From assembly GCA_964603255.1 (NCBI GenBank), contig CAZRVA010000063.1, forward strand, positions 1 through 14,584: DNA of 14,584 nucleotides. Reading direction: 5' to 3'. The translations under genes and the position numbers were made by a program. Under the pieces are notes generated by a model. That model made no database searches and had not been told where the DNA came from. It was given only the letters and a program-made list of their open reading frames with translations. This document shows, piece by piece, positions 1 through 7,498 of this stretch; the stretch's first letter is position 1; the number at the start of each line of letters is the position of its first letter. Source of the stretch: UBA6183 sp964603255. GTDB taxonomy: Bacteria; Bacteroidota; Bacteroidia; UKL13-3.

Positions 1-696
1 CCTTTTATAACCGAACATTACCAAAACGGAACAGAAGTGGCCTCACTTTGTGTAGGTGCTTTTTTATTGGCTTCTACAGGGTTACTAAATGGTAAAAAGT
101 GTTCAACCCATTGGGGATTTTATGAGCAGTTTACAGCTTTGTTTCCTGAAGTAAACATACAAAGTGGAAGTATTGTAACCGATGAACAACGCATTTACAC
201 CAGCGGTGGCGCAAACTCTTATTGGAACCTTTTGCTTCATTTGATAGAAAAATACATCGATAGAGAAACCGCTATTTTAATATCGAAATATTTTGCCATT
301 GATATTAGCCGCAATAACCAATCGGTTTTTGCTATATTCAGTGGACAAAAAAATCATTATGACGAAACCGTTGGTAAAGCGCAGGAATATATTGAGCAGC
401 ATATTGAGGCCAAAATATCTGTTGATGAGTTGGCTGATAAAGTTGCGATTGGCCGTAGAAGTTTTGAGCGTAGGTTTAAACAAGCCACCAACAATACTGT
501 AATGGAGTATATACAAAGGGTGAAGATTGAGGCTGCTAAACGAAGCTTTGAAACCAGTTTTAAAAATATAAACGAAGTGATGTTTGATGTAGGTTATACA
601 GACACCAAAGCATTTAGAAGTACTTTTAAAAAGATAACAGGCCTCACTCCGGTTGAATACCGCAACAAATACAACCGACTGGCTGTGGCTAATTAG
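1..696 (+). CDS. GlxA-like AraC-family transcriptional regulator, 5'-truncated by window edge
   Basis: The reading frame is open from base 1, so the start lies outside the window; the ATG at 37 is internal. The visible N-terminal part, with SLCVGAFLLASTGLLNGK followed by a STHW motif, is the end of the DJ-1/PfpI (class I glutamine amidotransferase-like) domain found in GlxA-type regulators. In that family this domain is a sensor rather than an enzyme. The last ~100 residues (ISVDELADKVAIGRRSFERR ... GYTDTKAFRSTFKKITGLTP) are a clear AraC double helix-turn-helix DNA-binding domain. A cytosolic DNA-binding regulator is expected; its ligand and targets cannot be read from the sequence. It converges with the VIT-family gene, and the two stop codons overlap by a few bases, leaving no room for an intergenic terminator. 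Confidence 0.93.
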   Translation, partial: PFITEHYQNGTEVASLCVGAFLLASTGLLNGKKCSTHWGFYEQFTALFPEVNIQSGSIVTDEQRIYTSGGANSYWNLLLHLIEKYIDRETAILISKYFAIDISRNNQSVFAIFSGQKNHYDETVGKAQEYIEQHIEAKISVDELADKVAIGRRSFERRFKQATNNTVMEYIQRVKIEAAKRSFETSFKNINEVMFDVGYTDTKAFRSTFKKITGLTPVEYRNKYNRLAVAN

Positions 697-1793
697 CCTG
701 CCAACGAAACCCCAATTAATTTTCCAATACCAAAGGTTATGGCTGCGGCCATTAACCCAAACAATACTTGCCTAAAGCCAGAAAACCAAACGCTTTTCCC
801 GGTAAATAAAGTTATGGCTGCACCAATTAAAAACAGTCCGCCAGCACTCAATACTGCACTTAAAGCAATAGCAGTATAACCACTCAGTATAAAAAACGGA
901 ATAACCGGAATAATTGCACCCACCGCAAATAATGCAAAGGAAGTAACAGCAGCTTCCATAGCCGATCCTTTTAAGTCTTCGGCATTAATACCTAATTCTT
1001 CTTTAACCAATATTTCGTGCGCTTTTTCTTTATCAGCCATTATACTTTTGGCCATTTCTTTTGCTTGTTCAGCAGGTATACCTTTAGATTGGTATATAAG
1101 CGCCAGCTCTTTTTCTTCGCCTTCAGGGTTGTTCTCTAATTCATCCATTTCTAGTTGCATTTGGTTTTCTGTTAACTCTTGAGAGCTCTTAACCGAAATC
1201 CATTCACCTAATGCCATTGATAAAGCTCCGGCCAATAAACCGGCAATACCAGTAAGCAACACCTCACTTTGCCCGCTGGTGGCACCTGCAACACCCATAA
1301 CCAAACTAAAATTAGAAACCAAACCATCGTTTCCGCCAAGAACTGCAGCACGCAAGGCATTACCGCCAACCGAGCGGTGACGTTTTTCAAAACGAGCCAG
1401 ATTTGATGCCGAAACGGTTTGGGTATTGCTTAATATGTTTTTTAAAATGGTAACATGGGCAGTATCAGAGAGGGAAGAGGTGGAGTTAAATTTTTGACGT
1501 GCATGTTTAACCGATGATGAAAGGTTTTTTTCGGTATCTAACAAAACACCCAACACATAATCGTAACCCATTATTTTACCAATAAATGCAAGGGTTCTGG
1601 CTCTGCCCGATGGGCCCGGCATTTGCGAAGTATTCATACCATTATTTTGTAAAAATGCAAGGGCATGACCGTTTTCAATCTCGCTCATTTGTTTAAAAAT
1701 ATCTGCTACATTTGGGTCATCCTCGTATTTGGCAAGTAGATCGTACAAAAACGCTGCATCTACCTCGGTTTGTATACTTTTTAGGTTAATCAT
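693..1793 (-). CDS. Ferritin-like/rubrerythrin domain fused to VIT1/CCC1 metal transporter (MbfA-like)
   Basis: The 366-aa protein has two parts. Residues 1-135 look like a ferritin-like helical domain with candidate di-iron ligands E10, E40, H43 (an ExxH motif), E88, D110 and H113. Residues 140-366 are a VIT1/CCC1 domain. It begins with the family signature ALRAAVLGGNDGLVSNFSL, has about five membrane segments (roughly 155-172, 178-200, 283-304, 308-330, 342-362) and a Glu-rich cytosolic insert at 202-275 that in this family binds metal. By family knowledge (plant VIT1, yeast CCC1, bacterial MbfA) it should move Fe(II) or Mn(II) out of the cytosol at the inner membrane, with the ferritin part as sensor or ferroxidase. 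The substrate is inferred. The start at 1793 gives a natural ferritin helix. A perfect palindrome sits 20 bp upstream and may be its operator. Confidence 0.92.
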   Translation of the reverse strand: MINLKSIQTEVDAAFLYDLLAKYEDDPNVADIFKQMSEIENGHALAFLQNNGMNTSQMPGPSGRARTLAFIGKIMGYDYVLGVLLDTEKNLSSSVKHARQKFNSTSSLSDTAHVTILKNILSNTQTVSASNLARFEKRHRSVGGNALRAAVLGGNDGLVSNFSLVMGVAGATSGQSEVLLTGIAGLLAGALSMALGEWISVKSSQELTENQMQLEMDELENNPEGEEKELALIYQSKGIPAEQAKEMAKSIMADKEKAHEILVKEELGINAEDLKGSAMEAAVTSFALFAVGAIIPVIPFFILSGYTAIALSAVLSAGGLFLIGAAITLFTGKSVWFSGFRQVLFGLMAAAITFGIGKLIGVSLAG

Positions 1794-1812
1794 GTTGGTT
1801 TGGGTTGAAATA

Positions 1813-1829
1813 TAATCAGATCCTGATTA
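1813..1829. promoter_or_regulatory. Perfect 17-bp palindrome upstream of the ferritin-VIT gene, candidate operator
   Basis: TAATCAG-ATC-CTGATTA is a perfect 7-bp inverted repeat with a 3-bp centre. It lies 20 bp upstream of the ATG at 1793, in the only gap (87 bp) between this gene and the DUF1801 gene. Position and symmetry fit a dimeric repressor site, plausibly metal-responsive given the transporter. It does not match the textbook Fur or DtxR consensus, so the regulator is unknown. Confidence 0.45.
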
Positions 1830-1880
1830 CGCTCTTAAGTGAATGCAAGGTACAATTGTTTCGAATAAAATAGGTTGACA

Positions 1881-2321
1881 TTACTCATGCTCAAAACCAT
1901 ATTTAATTAAGGTATTAAGTGTGATAAGATGAATATCTTTGAGTGTTTTAAACTTGATACAATATCCGGTAACGGTTGCTTTTCCTAGTGTTTTACCAAA
2001 CGTTTCCGATAAATAAGTCTTATTGTTTTTACCGAAAATGTAAATAGATATGCCGGTTGTATTGGCACTTAAACCAATTTGATAAAACGGTCGACTTGTG
2101 CCATCAGCATATTTAATATTACATTCACCATAACCAATATTAGGGTTCGAAACCACTTTTCCTTCAGTGTTTTTGCCATCCATAAACCAAAGCTTACATG
2201 TTGGGTTGGTGTTTAATATCAACTTATGCAATTTTTGCATGTCTGCACGTTTTTCTAATGTTTGTTGGTTGATGTATCCATCAATGTGTGCTTTAGTTTG
2301 TGTTGTATTTTCAGGTTTCAT
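1881..2321 (-). CDS. DUF1801 (YdhG-like) domain protein
   Basis: This 146-aa protein starts MKPENTTQTK. I chose the ATG at 2321 because the longer reading from 2384 would run 43 bp into the upstream gene and add residues with no family likeness. The body (KLHKLIL, LWFMDGKN, NIGYGECNIKYADG, PFYQIGLSA, GKATVTGYCIKFKTLKDI) matches the small alpha/beta DUF1801 fold related to YdhG/Fra-like proteins. The cellular role is not established. It starts 20 bp after the stop of the RibD-C-like gene and is probably co-transcribed with it. It has no signal peptide or membrane segment, so it is a cytosolic protein. Confidence 0.82.
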   Translation of the reverse strand: MKPENTTQTKAHIDGYINQQTLEKRADMQKLHKLILNTNPTCKLWFMDGKNTEGKVVSNPNIGYGECNIKYADGTSRPFYQIGLSANTTGISIYIFGKNNKTYLSETFGKTLGKATVTGYCIKFKTLKDIHLITLNTLIKYGFEHE

Positions 2322-2341
2322 TACCAATGTAAAATCAATTG

Positions 2342-2914
2342 TTAGGATGCTACTTTCTCGTAATGAAGCGCAATTACACAGCAATCAAATGTCTTACTTT
2401 CTATTAAGTTTAATGCTGTTGTTTCGGTTATGCCTTTAAACAATGGTACGCCTTGTCCTAATAAAACCGGGTTAACAAACAACCAAAACTCATCTACTAG
2501 ATTCTCGCTAAGTAAAGCATGCGAGGCAGCAGGACTTCCAAAAATCAGGATGTTTTTGCCTTCACGGTTCTTAATTAGGTTGATGTTTTCGGTAAGGTTT
2601 TGGCTAATAACGGTGGTGTTATCAAGACCATCTTGCTGCAGCGTTTTAGATAATACCACTTTTGGAACCTTATTGTACCAGGAAGAGTGTTCTATATCGT
2701 GTTTGGTGGCATTGGGTTGATTAGCCGCATCAGGCCAATAGCTTTGCATCATTTGGTACGTTACCCTTCCGTAAAGTGCAGTATCTGCCTGGGCGGTAAT
2801 GGTGGCCACAAAGTCGAATACTTCATCATTCACCTTAGCCCAGTTTAATTCGCCTTTTGTTGTGGCTACAAAACCATCAAGCGAAGTATGCATAAAAAAT
2901 ATTAGTTTTCTCAT
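2342..2914 (-). CDS. Dihydrofolate reductase family protein (RibD C-terminal domain)
   Basis: The 190-aa protein begins MRKLIFFMHTSLDGFVATT, the usual first strand and SLDGF motif of RibD-C/YwjB/YyaP-type proteins. It continues with TALYGRVTYQMMQSYWP and NILIFGSPAASHALLSENLVDE, the NADPH-binding part, and ends with NPVLLGQGVPLF. Length is normal for the family. These proteins have a dihydrofolate reductase fold and are often annotated as reductases, but most members, like this one, stand outside folate or riboflavin operons and their substrates are unknown. Cytosolic. First gene of a probable two-gene operon with the DUF1801 gene 20 bp downstream. No perfect TAnnTTTG box was found in its leader; TAGAATTTG at about 2973-2981 is the closest. 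Confidence 0.9.
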   Translation of the reverse strand: MRKLIFFMHTSLDGFVATTKGELNWAKVNDEVFDFVATITAQADTALYGRVTYQMMQSYWPDAANQPNATKHDIEHSSWYNKVPKVVLSKTLQQDGLDNTTVISQNLTENINLIKNREGKNILIFGSPAASHALLSENLVDEFWLFVNPVLLGQGVPLFKGITETTALNLIESKTFDCCVIALHYEKVAS

Positions 2915-3116
2915 AGCATAGTTGGTGTTTAAATTAGGTGAGGTCGTTAATCCAAGGATGTAAAAACGCGTTCAAATTCTATGGTAAAATTATTGAAATT
3001 TAGTTAAGAAGCAAGGTGCAATAATATCTTTTAACTGAAGAGAATTTGAAATTATAGGCTTACAGATTAACAAATTCATCTTATTAGAAATACTTCAATC
3101 CTGATCGAATTATTAA
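2915..3116. other. AT-rich intergenic sequence, nothing recognised
   Basis: Leader side of the RibD-C-like gene. I see no ORF of note, no tRNA and no hairpin of the kind that fills the adjoining 460 bases. Confidence 0.6.
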
Positions 3117-3124
3117 ACAGATGG

Positions 3125-3323
3125 ATTGGTAACAATATCACCCTTTCAGGGTCTGGTTTAATCCATTTTATTTGTTCAAGAATATTGTCACTCCCTCGGA
3201 GTTATAGGTTCAACTGTGCTTGGAATAATTAACTAACCAAAAACTAACCTCGTAGAGGTGACATTATGGTCAGAAAAACCAACACAACCAATAAACAAAT
3301 CCCGAAGGGATGACATTATTCTG
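3125..3323. repeat. Hairpin block 1 (first copy of a diverged tandem duplication)
   Basis: Contains hairpins 1-4 (two forward, two inverted). Outside the hairpins it shares sequence with block 2, for example ATTGGTAAYAATATCACC, TTGTTCAAG/CTGTTCAAG before unit 2, and ACYAACCAAAAA before unit 3. Confidence 0.8.
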
Positions 3324-3355
3324 TCGAAGAAGAAATGGTATTATTAGGCTTATTA

Positions 3356-3562
3356 ATTGGTAATAATATCACCCTTTCAGGGTTTTTATTCATCTAATTT
3401 ATCTGTTCAAGAGTATTGTCACTCCTTCGGAGTTGGACGAGTTAAAAATTGACTGTGATTGCCAATTATCGACCAACCAAAAAACAACCTCGAAGAGGTA
3501 ATATGATGGTCATAAACCACAATTCATCCGATAAACTAACCTCGAAGAGGTGGTATTTCATT
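3356..3562. repeat. Hairpin block 2 (second copy of a diverged tandem duplication)
   Basis: Contains hairpins 5-8 in the same order and orientation as block 1. It is offset by 231 bp for the first two hairpins and 240 bp for the last two, so a small indel separates the copies. Confidence 0.8.
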
Positions 3563-3576
3563 ACAGATGGATTAAG

Positions 3577-5019
3577 CTAAACCATCAAACTCTTGGCACA
3601 ACCGCCACGGGTAATATTGCCTTCTTGCAACACCACATCGGTATGTAAAAACGCAGCTGCAGCCCTAGATTCCTGAACTTTTACAGCACTGCGGGTTATC
3701 ATTTCTTGTTCAAAAGCAGTTAATACATTTGCCCTTAATCCGTTTTTGCGCCAATCAGTATGGTGTTTGCAGTGCGTGTAAATTGCTCTGGCCAGTGCCA
3801 ATGCATCGAGTATAGCCTGGTTAGCTCCTTGTCCTTTAAACGGACTCATAGGATGTGCGGCATCACCAATTAATGTAACCGGGCCCACATTTTTAAGTAA
3901 CGCGGGTTGTAGCAGTGTTCTGTCGTAAACCGGGTAACCGGATATTTGTGTTGCTTGTGTTGCTTTTAAAATTGTTGGAATTGGTTCATGCCAATTTAAC
4001 CTGCGAATGGCTTCCTCCTTAAGTGCAACCGGGCCTTTTGCACTCAATGCTTTTGCTTCCTCTTCATCCATCGGGAAACTTAATTGCCACATTACCGATT
4101 GTGCATCATAAGGCATGATGTAAATACGCTCGTGGCCATTGGCCGTTTGAAAAACCGTTGCCGAATCGAGCAAAGGACTTTGTATGTGTTGCAATGCACT
4201 TAGCGGACAAATACCGAGGATAACAATACAACCCAAATATTGCAGTGGGGTAGTGTCGTCACCAATTTTCATTTTACGCACGGCACTTCTAATACCATCC
4301 GCACCTACAACCAAGTTTGCAGTAGTATATTGTTTCTCTCCGTCTACCAGAAATGTTAATTCGTTTTTATTTTCTTCAGTGGTTTTGATATCAATAAGTT
4401 GATGTCCCCATTTTATTTGCGCATGTTGCTCGAGTTGATTAAGCAAGGCCAAACGTAATTCTTGTCGGGCAATATGTATGTTGTGTATGTTGTTTTTTCG
4501 GGGTGCAGCATTGGGGTTGATTTCCATCCATTTGCGCATGCCCCATTCGCCAACAACTTTTCCTTCGGGGGTGTGTACCACATGTTTGGTAGAAACCACA
4601 CCTGCTTGTAAATTCAAAATCCCCAAACCGGCCATGGCTTTACTAGCTTGTTGTAACGTTAATCCATAACCTTGCGAGCGTGCGTTAAAGCTATCATCTC
4701 GCTCATACAAAGTAAATGGGATGCCACGGTGCAAACAAGCAACTGCAAGTGCAACACCGCCAATTCCACCACCAATTATGGCCACATGTGGGTATTGGGT
4801 TGAGTCAGCAACAAGTGGTTTCTGGAAAGGGTTTATTCCTTTTCCGTTGCAGGTTACACAATTTTCTAAATGATATTTGGGAGCTTTAGTTTCAGTATTT
4901 TCAGGTGTTTGCTCAGTTGCAGTTTTACGCTTTTTGGCGTTTTTAACCACACGGTATTTTTTACCTAATCCTTTACAATCATCACAAACAACCCAATTGG
5001 TAGTATACTGTTGCTCCAT
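3577..5019 (-). CDS. Class A FAD-dependent monooxygenase with N-terminal CxxCxGxG zinc-ribbon-like extension
   Basis: 480 aa. Residues 78-480 are a flavoprotein hydroxylase of the PHBH/TetX type. The FAD-binding dinucleotide motif is VAIIGGGIGG (79-88), the DG motif is VVGADGIRSAVR (237-248), and the second FAD motif is LIGDAAHPMSPFKGQGAN (383-400). By family, it should hydroxylate an aromatic or polycyclic substrate using NAD(P)H and O2; the substrate is unknown. Residues 1-77 are unusual: CDDCKGLG (C12, C15) and CVTCNGKG (C54, C57) are DnaJ-type CxxCxGxG motifs, separated by a Lys-rich linker, and together could bind one zinc. The start at 5019 is supported because the first Cys pair follows directly and a TACATTTG box lies upstream. 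It has no membrane segment or signal peptide. It stands alone, followed by the hairpin array. Confidence 0.9.
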   Translation of the reverse strand: MEQQYTTNWVVCDDCKGLGKKYRVVKNAKKRKTATEQTPENTETKAPKYHLENCVTCNGKGINPFQKPLVADSTQYPHVAIIGGGIGGVALAVACLHRGIPFTLYERDDSFNARSQGYGLTLQQASKAMAGLGILNLQAGVVSTKHVVHTPEGKVVGEWGMRKWMEINPNAAPRKNNIHNIHIARQELRLALLNQLEQHAQIKWGHQLIDIKTTEENKNELTFLVDGEKQYTTANLVVGADGIRSAVRKMKIGDDTTPLQYLGCIVILGICPLSALQHIQSPLLDSATVFQTANGHERIYIMPYDAQSVMWQLSFPMDEEEAKALSAKGPVALKEEAIRRLNWHEPIPTILKATQATQISGYPVYDRTLLQPALLKNVGPVTLIGDAAHPMSPFKGQGANQAILDALALARAIYTHCKHHTDWRKNGLRANVLTAFEQEMITRSAVKVQESRAAAAFLHTDVVLQEGNITRGGCAKSLMV

Positions 5020-5067
5020 TTATTTAAAACTCAATAATTGCTGCTAATTAAGGCAATTAATTGAATG

Positions 5068-5075
5068 CAAATGTA
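5068..5075 (-). promoter_or_regulatory. Candidate -7 promoter element of the FAD monooxygenase gene
   Basis: On the minus strand this reads TACATTTG, an exact match to the Bacteroidota TAnnTTTG element, 48 bp upstream of the ATG at 5019. I see no clear TTTG element at the right distance upstream. Confidence 0.4.
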
Positions 5076-5132
5076 AGGTTGAAATTTGATTGATTTAATG
5101 TTGTTTTGGTAAAGGCTTTAGCTTTCATTAAT

Positions 5133-6881
5133 TTACTTGTATTCAAATAGGTAAAAAAGGGTTTGATTGGTAATTCCATTTTGACATTTAGATATAACAA
5201 CCTGTATTAATCTGTTTTCTGCATCATAAAAATACTCCTCTTTAGCTGTGCAATTATTGAATTCGTAATATTGCTTAACCCTCAATGATTTATCATCATT
5301 GTAGTAATACTTTACAAAATAACGTTCTGCATCATACATGTAAGAATCTAACAGGTCGTTATTATAGGTATATAATGAGCTGTTGGTTTCATGATTACTT
5401 TTTGTTGCCATTTTTTTATTGCCTACATATACATTTTGGTAGGGGCTTTTTTTACCTTTTTCTGTTAAACTAATTAAATTAAAGAGTGAATCGAACAAGT
5501 AGTTTTGACATGAAACTTTAAGCGCTCCATACATCTTACACTCAGTCATGGTGTAATCATTGTATGAGTAAGTAACGCTTACATTTTCGTCATCTTTTTG
5601 ATCTCCATCATTTTCTATTCTATTGTAGGCCGATAAAAGATTATTTGCGTATTTAAATAAATGCTGAGAGTATATTTTACCACTATTGTCGTACTCAGTT
5701 AATGCAACAAGCTGTTTAGTGGAGTTGTATTCATACTTTTTTCCTGCTCCCCCTTGGTCTTTACCATAAATTACCTCGGCAAGGTTTCCTTCTATAAAAG
5801 AACAACTTGCAACTAAGTTGTAAAAAGTATCATTAACAGTGTTACCAGATAGGTTGTTTTTGTACAAAATCTGTAAACGTTGCGTTTGTTTTCTGTTTAA
5901 GAATTGATTTAAAATAATTTCAGTTACTGAACTTTGATTTTGTCCAAAATCAAACAAATTCTTTGAAAGTGACCCGAGCGGTTCGGTTGACCTGTTGATT
6001 TTTTCGTAGTTTAATCTGTTAAAGACCTGTTGCGGAGATTTAGTTTTTGTAAAAGGTATGTACTTTGCAATACTATCAGCACTGAAGGATAAGGAAAATC
6101 GCTCTCCTTTGAAAGGCAGTGTTGGGCGAGAGAAGCTATTAAAAAAGATACTTGATGTATTAAGGTCGAAATACAATTCACTTAAATTGATAGTAATTTT
6201 TTGTGCTTCGTCTTTAAGTTTTTCGTAATCAAGCCTCTCTTGTTCATCCTTTTCGTTTACATAAATAGATTTTGACTTTACTAAATCCATGTAAAGATTG
6301 TTCAAGTATTTTTGTAGAGCAGTTTTTTGTCCGTTAGCACAATAATCTGTTATTGAAGAGAGCTTAGCTGTTTTGGTATTATATAAAACAGTTTCGCAGT
6401 AATTAAATTCTCTTACGTTATCGCTTAGTGATACAGCATTTGGCACAATACATTCCAATTGTAATCCGATAATTCCATTATAGTAAAAAATAGGCTCCAA
6501 TTTAATCGCATCAACTGTAAGTATTTGACTTATAATTTGCTTATGAAGGTACTCACCCCATACATTTTCCTTGTCTTTTGCGTAAATATCCAAACAATGT
6601 TTAAACCACAAATTCAACTTATCATAGAATATTTCATTTTGAATGATATACTTTGTTTGGTTTTTCAAATTTTCACTTAACGTGCTTTCGTTTTTTATTA
6701 CCGGTATATTAAGTTCTATTTCCCTGAATGAATTTATCTTGTTGTTTTTGATGGTGTTTATTGGCATTTTCCACTCTATGGTTTTTCCCGTAACATCATC
6801 CAATAAGTTACTTTGCGCAAATATTTTTGCAAAAAAGAACAATTGAATAAAAATGATGTAATATGTTATTTTAGTCTTCAT
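5133..6881 (-). CDS. Secreted protein with DUF3298-like N-terminal region and YD-type repeats
   Basis: 582 aa. The N-terminus is a signal peptide (lysines, then IIFIQLFFFAKIFA) with likely cleavage at FA|QS after residue 22, so it is exported to the periplasm or outer membrane. Residues about 45-275 alternate short strands and helices (ELNIPVIKN, LQLECIVPNAVSLSDNVREF, ITINLSELYFD). They resemble the RsiV/DUF3298 fold, but that is a weak impression. From about 375 to the end there are degenerate YD-type repeats (YNSTKQLVALTEYDNSGKIY, YNNDLLDSYMYDAERY, YFYDAENRLIQVV), as in Rhs/wall-associated proteins. No toxin domain is visible at the C-terminus. Its ATG overlaps the stop of the upstream 205-aa ORF in TAATG, indicating translational coupling, so it is the last gene of the MORN cassette. 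Function unknown. Confidence 0.82.
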   Translation of the reverse strand: MKTKITYYIIFIQLFFFAKIFAQSNLLDDVTGKTIEWKMPINTIKNNKINSFREIELNIPVIKNESTLSENLKNQTKYIIQNEIFYDKLNLWFKHCLDIYAKDKENVWGEYLHKQIISQILTVDAIKLEPIFYYNGIIGLQLECIVPNAVSLSDNVREFNYCETVLYNTKTAKLSSITDYCANGQKTALQKYLNNLYMDLVKSKSIYVNEKDEQERLDYEKLKDEAQKITINLSELYFDLNTSSIFFNSFSRPTLPFKGERFSLSFSADSIAKYIPFTKTKSPQQVFNRLNYEKINRSTEPLGSLSKNLFDFGQNQSSVTEIILNQFLNRKQTQRLQILYKNNLSGNTVNDTFYNLVASCSFIEGNLAEVIYGKDQGGAGKKYEYNSTKQLVALTEYDNSGKIYSQHLFKYANNLLSAYNRIENDGDQKDDENVSVTYSYNDYTMTECKMYGALKVSCQNYLFDSLFNLISLTEKGKKSPYQNVYVGNKKMATKSNHETNSSLYTYNNDLLDSYMYDAERYFVKYYYNDDKSLRVKQYYEFNNCTAKEEYFYDAENRLIQVVISKCQNGITNQTLFYLFEYK

Positions 6882-7498
6882 TATTTTACTGTAATCATAA
6901 ATGATAATACAATTGTGTCGTCTTGATTTTGGGTAATGATTCTGGCTTTATCACCCAAAAGTTGTTTAACTTGTTTTTCTATTTTAACAATTTCCTTTTT
7001 TTGGGTGTAAACTTCTCCCATAACAAAGTTGCTGCCAATAATTACGTTTTTAACTTGTAAAGGTGTGCTTAAATCGTCTGTAATATCTTTAATAGTTCCT
7101 TCTCCGTTGTACAATCCAGCCTGTCTCGATTTGTTTTCTCTATGAAAAAACTCAAAATCACTACGGTTTCCAAAAAACATATTGTAGCGCTTTTTTTCTA
7201 AATCTGAGTCAGGTATAAAACTTGTTAATTCAAGAACTGCATTTCCTCCAGCAATTTTTGATTTGGTGAAACAAACTTGAGTGGCTTCTTCTAGCTCAAT
7301 ACCATCTTCAGAGTAGGTAATTTGTTTAATTTTAAAACTTGCCTCACTATGTTCACTAACAATAGGCGTTAAGAGTTTGCTATTAAAGCGAAATGCTACA
7401 GCTTCTTTTGGGAATATGCGCACCTTAAGGCTGTTTGGCATATTTTCTGTTAGTTCTGCAGAAACGGGTAAAATGGACTTTTTTGTGTTTTGTGACAT
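6881..7498 (-). CDS. Unrecognised 205-aa ORF, possibly the displaced C-terminal part of the MORN protein gene
   Basis: I do not recognise this protein. It has no signal peptide, membrane segment or cysteine cluster. It looks like a mostly beta globular domain (SLKVRIFPKEAVAFRF, ASFKIKQITYSEDGIELEE, NAVLELTSFIPD, DTIVLSFMITVK) with one charged helix near 165-185. The ATG at 7498 lies 49 bp inside the upstream MORN gene; the next Met (7441) would leave an 8-bp gap. The frame is open back only to a stop at 7514-7516. Both neighbours are exported, so a cytosolic protein here would be odd. An extra A in the A6 run (plus-strand T6, 7479-7484) would join it to the MORN protein, giving one reading of about 1144 aa. 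Its stop overlaps the next ATG (TAATG). Either a real coupled gene or half of a split one. Confidence 0.65.
   Translation of the reverse strand: MSQNTKKSILPVSAELTENMPNSLKVRIFPKEAVAFRFNSKLLTPIVSEHSEASFKIKQITYSEDGIELEEATQVCFTKSKIAGGNAVLELTSFIPDSDLEKKRYNMFFGNRSDFEFFHRENKSRQAGLYNGEGTIKDITDDLSTPLQVKNVIIGSNFVMGEVYTQKKEIVKIEKQVKQLLGDKARIITQNQDDTIVLSFMITVK

Larger units (their letters stand above)
3117..3573. repeat. Array of eight REP-like 13-bp hairpins in two tandem four-hairpin blocks
   Basis: Eight perfect 5-bp-stem, 3-base-loop hairpins lie at 3140-3152, 3190-3202, 3247-3259, 3299-3311, 3371-3383, 3421-3433, 3487-3499 and 3539-3551. Units 1, 2, 5 and 6 read on the plus strand with a conserved TNTC just before the hairpin (as in TATTGTCACTCC). 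Units 3, 4, 7 and 8 are the same element inverted. Stems differ (ACCCT/AGGGT, ACTCC/GGAGT, ACCTC/GAGGT, ATCCC/GGGAT), yet all stay perfectly paired. Loops are mostly TTC. Start-to-start spacing within each same-strand pair is 50 or 52 bp. The array is flanked by an 11-bp direct repeat, ACAGATGGATT, at 3117-3127 and 3563-3573, and ends 3 bases from the stop of the FAD monooxygenase. It looks like a BIME/REP-type mobile or structural repeat; there is no transposase in the window. Confidence 0.9.

Noticed and set aside
2322..2384. N-terminal extension of the DUF1801 protein from an upstream ATG
   Set aside because: It would overlap the end of the RibD-C-like gene in another frame and adds residues unlike the family; the ATG at 2321 gives a normal protein.
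3117..3573. CRISPR array
   Set aside because: The repeated units are short palindromes of varying sequence, half of them inverted, with unequal gaps and no cas genes; this is a REP-like array, not a CRISPR.
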